A DNA stretch of 18,005 nucleotides, from assembly GCA_913049615.1 (NCBI GenBank), contig CAJWZI010000006.1:1-18005 (forward strand), written 5' to 3'. The DNA comes from an uncultured Alphaproteobacteria bacterium (GTDB lineage: Bacteria; Pseudomonadota; Alphaproteobacteria; GCA-2731375). A program made the translations under genes and the position numbers. A model generated the notes under the pieces. The model saw only the letters and a program-made list of their open reading frames with translations. It was not told the origin of the DNA and made no database searches. Shown here piece after piece: positions 13,929-18,005 of this stretch (its first letter is position 1; every line of letters starts with the position of its first letter).

Positions 13929-14687
13929 ATGGCGATAAATTTCGAATTAGGGGAGGGTCGGGGGGATCGGGTCGCTCTAGGTTTAGTCATCCTACAGGCG
14001 GATGAGACACTGGAGCAGGAGTTCCGCCTTTTGATGTCATCGGATGTGTTCAGCCTCTACCACAGCCGTGTTCCTAGCAGCCTTGAAGTGACAGAAGAGA
14101 CCCTGGCCCGCATGGCTGATGCGATACCGGCAGCCGTGTCATTGCTTCCTACCAAGGCAAAGCTAGATGTCATTGGCTATGCCTGTACCTCTGGAACAAC
14201 CGTGATTGGCGAGGACAGAGTGCGTGAATTGGTCCGATCAGTCCGTCCCGGTGTGGCCGTGACAAATCCCTTGACCGCGGCCAAAGCGGCTATTCGAGCG
14301 CTCCGAATAAGGCGCCTCGGCTTTCTAACACCCTATGTAGCGGAGGTGTCCAAGGCCATGCGGCAACGTTTGGAAGACGATGGCGTCGAGATTACCTCGT
14401 TCGGTTCCTTCGAACAGGGCGAAGAAGCCACTGTGGCGCGTATCTCACCGACCTCGATCCTGGAAGCCATTGTCGAAGTCGGTCAAGGGGGTGACTGCGA
14501 TGGCGTGTTCGTGGCCTGCACTAATCTACAAACCGTAGATATCCTGGCGCATGCTGAGGAACGATTGGACAAACCAGTAATAGCCTCTACCCAGGCTCTG
14601 GCCTGGCATATGGCATGCCTGGCGAGGCAGCCAATTCACCTTACTGAGCGTGGGTGCCTGTTTGATGCTCGTATCCACCCAATTTAG
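13929..14687 (+). CDS. Asp/Glu racemase-superfamily protein, maleate isomerase/EutA-like
   Basis: A 252-residue member of the Asp/Glu racemase superfamily, nearest in look to maleate cis-trans isomerase, arylmalonate decarboxylase and the ectoine-utilisation protein EutA. The two half-site cysteines are present: Cys86 in GYACTSGTTVIGED and Cys197 in FVACTNLQTVDIL, so both racemase/isomerase acid-base residues could act. NPLTAAKAAIRAL (113-125) and LGFLTPYVAEV are typical strand-helix elements. The start follows the M24 stop by 2 bases with no own ribosome site, so it is the last cistron of the four-gene operon. It ends 19 bases before the convergent RidA-like gene. Role inferred: interconverts stereo- or cis/trans isomers of the pathway intermediate. 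Confidence 0.85.
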   Translation: MAINFELGEGRGDRVALGLVILQADETLEQEFRLLMSSDVFSLYHSRVPSSLEVTEETLARMADAIPAAVSLLPTKAKLDVIGYACTSGTTVIGEDRVRELVRSVRPGVAVTNPLTAAKAAIRALRIRRLGFLTPYVAEVSKAMRQRLEDDGVEITSFGSFEQGEEATVARISPTSILEAIVEVGQGGDCDGVFVACTNLQTVDILAHAEERLDKPVIASTQALAWHMACLARQPIHLTERGCLFDARIHPI

Positions 14688-14706
14688 TAGGAGCTGTTCT
14701 TGAGGG

Positions 14707-15459
14707 CTAAATTACCCGCTCCACAGGTACGGAACGCACATCCATCTCATAATCTAGTCCAGTCACCGGTGGGCGTGCGTAGTACCAGGTGAGTCCAGCT
14801 TCGGCTGCACCCCGGCCGACGATCTGGCTCGCAAAGAAGGGGTACAGATCATGCACTGTATAAACTTGACTAGTCCCCACGTCGGCCCATCCGACACCCA
14901 GGGCGTCCATACGAGCCTCCATTGTATTGAGAACATAAACTGCCTTTTCTTCCATGGCCTCTGCGGTAGATTCATCCAATCTAATAATGCGTTCCGCATA
15001 GTCACCGGGTGCCTCCTGGGCTTCGCCGGATCCGGCAATGACAAAACTTTTCACCTCTTCGCCGGACGCGGGTACCGTGTAGCTGAAAGCCTCGAACACC
15101 GGTTCTTTAGGGGGATTGATCTCGGGACAGACATTAGAGCGGGCGACCGGATTCTCGTCTTCCTTGAAAATGCCCCATCGTTCCAGAGTACCCACATATA
15201 CCCGGTTGAAGGCGATAAAACCGGCATCGTCAAAGGGTGCGGGGGAACGCAGTTCGCAAGCGCAAAATGAAGTGAAGGGTCGGCCCTGGGCGCTTAAAAA
15301 TTCCTCTATGTCCTCGAAGCCAGGTTTGATTGGGCGCGGGTTGGCAAAACGTACACGTTCGATGGCATAACCTGGCAGAGCTGCTACTCCGCCGGAATAT
15401 TGAAACGGCCCCCGTACATATTGATATCCTCCGGGCTCAAAATTCGCCGTTTCCATCAT
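14707..15459 (-). CDS. RidA-like protein of the CnbZ (2-aminomuconate deaminase-like) type
   Basis: A 250-residue protein whose C-terminal half (from about residue 150) has RidA/YjgF-like character. The motifs GGYQYVRGPFQYSGGVA, FCACELRSPAPF and PVARSNVCPEI recall proteins labelled 2-amino-5-chloromuconate deaminase CnbZ, an enamine/imine deaminase. I rely on recall for that name, so it is tentative. The frame is open to an upstream TTG (15480), but AGGAG at 15472-15468 lies 8 bases before the ATG at 15459, which fixes the start. Monocistronic, convergent with the racemase-like gene and divergent from the aldolase operon. RidA-type proteins clear reactive 2-aminoacrylate-like enamines made by PLP lyases, so a role next to the ammonia-lyase operon is plausible. 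Confidence 0.6.
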   Translation of the reverse strand: MMETANFEPGGYQYVRGPFQYSGGVAALPGYAIERVRFANPRPIKPGFEDIEEFLSAQGRPFTSFCACELRSPAPFDDAGFIAFNRVYVGTLERWGIFKEDENPVARSNVCPEINPPKEPVFEAFSYTVPASGEEVKSFVIAGSGEAQEAPGDYAERIIRLDESTAEAMEEKAVYVLNTMEARMDALGVGWADVGTSQVYTVHDLYPFFASQIVGRGAAEAGLTWYYARPPVTGLDYEMDVRSVPVERVI

Positions 15460-15510
15460 GCGCCATACTCCTGATTGCAATTTTATTTACGCTACACCAT
15501 CGTTGTGCCT

Positions 15511-15532
15511 GTCCCAAGGCGACAATTGGGAC
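15511..15532. repeat. 22-bp dyad between divergent genes
   Basis: GTCCCAA (15511-15517) and TTGGGAC (15526-15532) are perfect inverse copies around 8 bases, in the divergent gap between the CnbZ-like and aldolase genes. This is operator-like in place and size. A T-run starts 12 bases further on, too far for a good terminator. Confidence 0.35.
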
Positions 15533-15604
15533 TCGCGGGATTTTTCTAGTAAATGTTAGAACAAGGTTTCAATAATGGAATTTTGAGTTGGGAAGGAATT
15601 CGCA

Positions 15605-15646
15605 GTGCACGTGACTACGTTGAAGTCGATTGGTTTGCGGTCATGA
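15605..15646 (+). CDS. Candidate 13-codon leader ORF coupled to the aldolase gene
   Basis: GTG at 15605 is preceded by AAGGA (15593-15597) with a 7-base gap and opens 13 codons. The TGA (15644-15646) overlaps the aldolase ATG (15643-15645) as ATGA. The aldolase start has no ribosome site of its own, so reinitiation from this leader would explain its translation. The peptide has no recognisable motif. A chance ORF cannot be excluded. Confidence 0.3.
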   Translation: MHVTTLKSIGLRS

Positions 15647-16827
15647 GTGATCGAAGTATCCGGGGCAAGGTGGCCGCTGTAGGGATTGGTGAAAGTACTT
15701 ATTACAAACATGGTCAATCGCCGGACGCGGAATTTGTGCTGGTACTGCAGGCCATTATGCGGGCGGCGAAGGATGCGGGTATAAATCCCAAGGAGATTGA
15801 TGGATTCGCCTCATATTCCAACGACCGTAGCGACCCCTCTCGCATCGCCGCTGCCCTGGGTATTCCGGATCTTAAATTCTCCAATATGCAGTTCGGCGGC
15901 GGCGGCGGTGGCGTTGCAGCTGCCGTGGCAAATGGTGCAGCAGCCGTTGCTTGTGGCTATGCCGACTGTGTGGTGGTGTTCCGGGCTCTGGCGCAGGGGC
16001 AGTTCCGCAGATTTGGTCAGGGTGCGCCCGATCCGACGGTTTCGGGGGAGGCTGCCTTTCTTGCACCCTATGGCGTGATGTCGCCAGCCCAAAAATATGG
16101 CATGCGAGCGACCAGGTTTATGCACCAGCACGGTGTGAAGAACGATGTGTTGCGCGCCATTGCCATGGCTAGCTATCAACATGCTCAACACAACCCGCGC
16201 GCCGTGATGCATGGTCGGCCGCTGGATGCGGAAACCTATGACAACAGCCGTTGGATTGTGGAACCTATCAACCGGTTATACGATTGCTGCCAGGAAAACG
16301 ACGGCGCGGCGGCAATGATCATTGTCTCAGCCGAACGAGCTAAGAATTTGCGTCAAAAGCCGGCCTACATTCTGGGAGCCGAGCAAGGTTCCGATCATCG
16401 CTGCGGAGCCTCCGTGCTGAATGCCACCAATTTTGCCTCGTCCTCCTTCGCCACTGTGGCACCGCGTCTCTACGAAACTGCCGGAGTCAAGCCCAATGAT
16501 ATCGACGTGCTGCAAAGTTACGAGAACTTCACCACCGGCGTAATGATGGCCGTCGTCGAGCACGGATTTTGTGAACCTGAGGAATGCAACGACTTCTTCA
16601 CTTTGAAGAATTTATCAGCGCCATCAGGTAAGGTGCCCCTGAACACCTCGGGCGGTAATCTTGCGGAATGCTATATGCATGGCCTAGGGCTACAACTGGA
16701 AGCCGTGCGACAAATACGCGGCCAAAGCTGTAACCAAGTTGCGGATGCAAAACTGGCCATGAACATTGCAGGCCCCATGGTAACCCCGGTTAGCAGCCTG
16801 ATCATGGGCTCAGAGGAGACACTGTAA
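15643..16827 (+). CDS. SCP-x thiolase-fold protein, Ltp2-like retro-aldolase candidate
   Basis: A 394-residue thiolase-superfamily protein of the lipid-transfer/SCP-x branch; the N-terminus SIRGKVAAVGIGES is typical. The acylated Cys of true thiolases (family pattern ACASG) is missing: the segment reads NMQFGGGGGGVA (81-92). The C-terminal GHPxG histidine position reads GGNLAECYMHGLG, with Tyr344, and Tyr293 lies in LQSYENF. Two tyrosines at these places are what is described for Ltp2-type aldolases that split steroid side-chain CoA thioesters, so C-C cleavage rather than thiolysis is inferred. The frame extends 30 codons upstream to 15553, but homology starts at 15643. The partner DUF35 gene overlaps it (TAATG), matching Ltp2-ChsH2 pairs, where the DUF35 protein is a required subunit. 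Confidence 0.8.
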   Translation: MSDRSIRGKVAAVGIGESTYYKHGQSPDAEFVLVLQAIMRAAKDAGINPKEIDGFASYSNDRSDPSRIAAALGIPDLKFSNMQFGGGGGGVAAAVANGAAAVACGYADCVVVFRALAQGQFRRFGQGAPDPTVSGEAAFLAPYGVMSPAQKYGMRATRFMHQHGVKNDVLRAIAMASYQHAQHNPRAVMHGRPLDAETYDNSRWIVEPINRLYDCCQENDGAAAMIIVSAERAKNLRQKPAYILGAEQGSDHRCGASVLNATNFASSSFATVAPRLYETAGVKPNDIDVLQSYENFTTGVMMAVVEHGFCEPEECNDFFTLKNLSAPSGKVPLNTSGGNLAECYMHGLGLQLEAVRQIRGQSCNQVADAKLAMNIAGPMVTPVSSLIMGSEETL

Positions 16828-17270
16828 TGAGTGAGAGTTATTTGCCAGCCGGCATGCCAGCACCCATCCCATCGGCCGATGGTCTGGATTTGCCCTATTG
16901 GGAAGGTACTCGCAAGCGTGAATTGATGGTGCAGCGGTGTGGCGACTGTCAGAATTGGCAATGGGGTCCCGAATGGATGTGCCACAATTGCAATTCGTTC
17001 AACATGAAATGGGAACAGGTGGACGGTAAGGGCAACATCTATAGTTGGGAGCGGCCCTGGCACCCGGTACACCCTGCCTTGAAGCAACGCGGGCGTTATA
17101 CGGCCGTCCTGGTGGAACTACCCCATGCGGGCAACATACGTATGTTGGGTAACCTGCTGGGGCCTGATGATCAGGATGTTAACATTGGCTCAGCAGTTGG
17201 TGCGGTGTTCGAGCCGCACGACGATGCGGATACGCCCTACACCTTGGTGCAGTGGCGCATGAGCGAATAG
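16827..17270 (+). CDS. DUF35 zinc-ribbon/OB-fold acyl-CoA-binding partner protein
   Basis: A 147-residue protein with an N-terminal helix, a rubredoxin-like zinc ribbon with Cys38, Cys41, Cys52 and Cys55 (CGDCQNW, then MCHNCNS), and a C-terminal OB-fold from about GKGNIYSWERP. This is the DUF35/ChsH2-like architecture. Such proteins bind thiolase-fold partners and acyl-CoA and are usually needed for partner activity. The ATG shares its A with the last base of the aldolase TAA (16825-16829), so the two are translationally coupled and probably made in equal amounts. The catalytic MaoC-like domain found in larger ChsH2 proteins is absent. Not an enzyme by itself as far as can be seen. Confidence 0.88.
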   Translation: MSESYLPAGMPAPIPSADGLDLPYWEGTRKRELMVQRCGDCQNWQWGPEWMCHNCNSFNMKWEQVDGKGNIYSWERPWHPVHPALKQRGRYTAVLVELPHAGNIRMLGNLLGPDDQDVNIGSAVGAVFEPHDDADTPYTLVQWRMSE

Positions 17271-17286
17271 GGAAAGGGAGGATTTC

Positions 17287-18005
17287 ATGAGCGAGCAGTT
17301 GCAAGTGGATGAGGCCAATGCTTGGCGTCTGCAAACCCCTGGTACGACCGATTGGCCGCGCACGGCGCGACCTGATGATCCGGATAAGTACCTGATGATT
17401 TCTGCCGATACACATGCCAACGAGCCGGCTGAGCTATGGCGGGAACGGATCGAGCCCAAATACCGTGATCGCGTTCCTCATGTCAGGAAGGACGAAAAAG
17501 GCGACCTATGGAGCGTTGTGGAAGGCAACCGTCCTACCAAGATCCGTATCATGTCAATGGTAGGCCAAGACGAGGAACGCAATGGTTCTGGCGCCACCAT
17601 CAAGGGGCGTAGCGCCGACCACAAGCGCGACGGAATCGATGCCGAAATCATCTTTCCCAACAAAGGCCTGGCCATGTGGGCGACGCCGGACCCAGATCTA
17701 GCCATGGCGCAATGTCGGGTCTGGAACGACTGGGCTTGGGAGTTCTACGGCGCCCATAACGACACTATGTCACCCATGGCAGCGTTGGCCACAGGTGATC
17801 TGTCCGGCACAATGGCGGAAATCAAGCGCACTGCCAAGATGGGTTTCCGCGGTCTCACTCTACCGTGCAAACCCATCTACGGTGGCCATGACGTGAATGA
17901 TCCTAATTACAACCTACCCATGTACGATCCGATGTGGGCCCTGATCGAGGAGACCGGTCTGCCGATTACGTTCCACATCTCCACGGGTCGTGACCCTCGT
18001 GCATC
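17287..18005 (+). CDS. Amidohydrolase-family protein (PF04909 type), 3' end outside window
   Basis: The frame opens with ATG at 17287 behind GGGAGG (17276-17281, 5-base gap) and stays open to the right edge: about 239 residues are visible. It resembles the metal-dependent TIM-barrel hydrolase/decarboxylase family of ACMSD and gamma-resorcylate decarboxylase (Amidohydro_2). The early SADTHANEPAELW (39-51) corresponds to the family's DxHxxEP start, with His43. GLPITFHISTG near 224-234 gives a strand-end His230, another metal/active-site position. The middle carries GFRGLTLPC, a typical strand. Third gene of the operon after the aldolase and DUF35 genes (16 bases after the DUF35 stop). Decarboxylase and hydrolase are both possible; the C-terminal ligands are not visible. 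Confidence 0.82.
   Translation, partial: MSEQLQVDEANAWRLQTPGTTDWPRTARPDDPDKYLMISADTHANEPAELWRERIEPKYRDRVPHVRKDEKGDLWSVVEGNRPTKIRIMSMVGQDEERNGSGATIKGRSADHKRDGIDAEIIFPNKGLAMWATPDPDLAMAQCRVWNDWAWEFYGAHNDTMSPMAALATGDLSGTMAEIKRTAKMGFRGLTLPCKPIYGGHDVNDPNYNLPMYDPMWALIEETGLPITFHISTGRDPRA

Noticed and set aside
14681..14713. AATTTAG/CTAAATT inverted repeat between convergent genes as a bidirectional terminator
   Set aside because: It arises because both genes happen to end in the codons ATT TAG. The stem is AT-rich with a 19-base loop and no T-tract.
15894..15912. GGC-rich run as a simple-sequence repeat or contingency locus
   Set aside because: It encodes the Gly-rich segment of the thiolase-fold protein with mixed codons and is not a pure tandem repeat.

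Overview
The window is 18,005 bases of dense bacterial sequence of moderate GC. It reads as a catabolic, accessory-rich chromosomal region of a proteobacterium, most likely an alphaproteobacterium. That placement rests on overall protein character, strong GGAGG-type ribosome binding sites and gene content; no rRNA or tRNA is present to confirm it. Core markers are the tail of a XerC-type recombinase (left edge) and an ABC-F ATPase, Uup. Nearly everything else is catabolic. I saw no CRISPR array, insertion sequence, phage gene or tRNA.

Layout. (1) 2-529 is the 3' part of xerC. On the opposite strand just beyond it is a candidate 25-codon small gene with an extended perfect Shine-Dalgarno sequence and its own terminator, which overlaps the xerC stop. 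(2) 947-2889 (-) holds a fumarylacetoacetate-hydrolase-family gene translationally coupled to a PhyH-family dioxygenase. (3) 2991-4787 (-) is uup, possibly leaderless, divergent from an SDR dehydrogenase (4862-5647 +). (4) 5652-7462 (-) is a two-gene unit: a quinone-oxidoreductase-like MDR enzyme and a DehI-like dehalogenase-family protein. (5) 7463-7800 is a gene-free control region with a helically phased TGCA array, two adjacent perfect dyads and a candidate + strand sRNA. (6) A histidine phosphatase (-) and a crotonase (+) diverge at 8416-8516, followed by an alpha/beta hydrolase (-). (7) 10269-14687 (+) is a tight four-gene operon: Rieske oxygenase, diaminopropionate ammonia-lyase, M24 metallohydrolase and Asp/Glu racemase/maleate isomerase-like protein. 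(8) A RidA/CnbZ-like protein (-) is divergent from a second + operon: an SCP-x thiolase-fold protein with tyrosines at retro-aldolase positions, its DUF35 zinc-ribbon/OB partner, and an amidohydrolase cut by the right edge.

How the genes may work together. The four-gene operon looks like a pathway for an unknown nitrogenous compound: oxidation or demethylation, hydrolysis of an amide-like bond, isomerisation, then PLP-dependent deamination. It recalls the ectoine-utilisation set (EutA, EutB, EutD) but has a diaminopropionate lyase in the EutB position and an oxygenase in front. The last operon resembles the aldolase/DUF35 pairs that shorten steroid or branched acyl-CoA side chains. These pathway readings are inference; the individual enzyme families are mostly clear from motifs.
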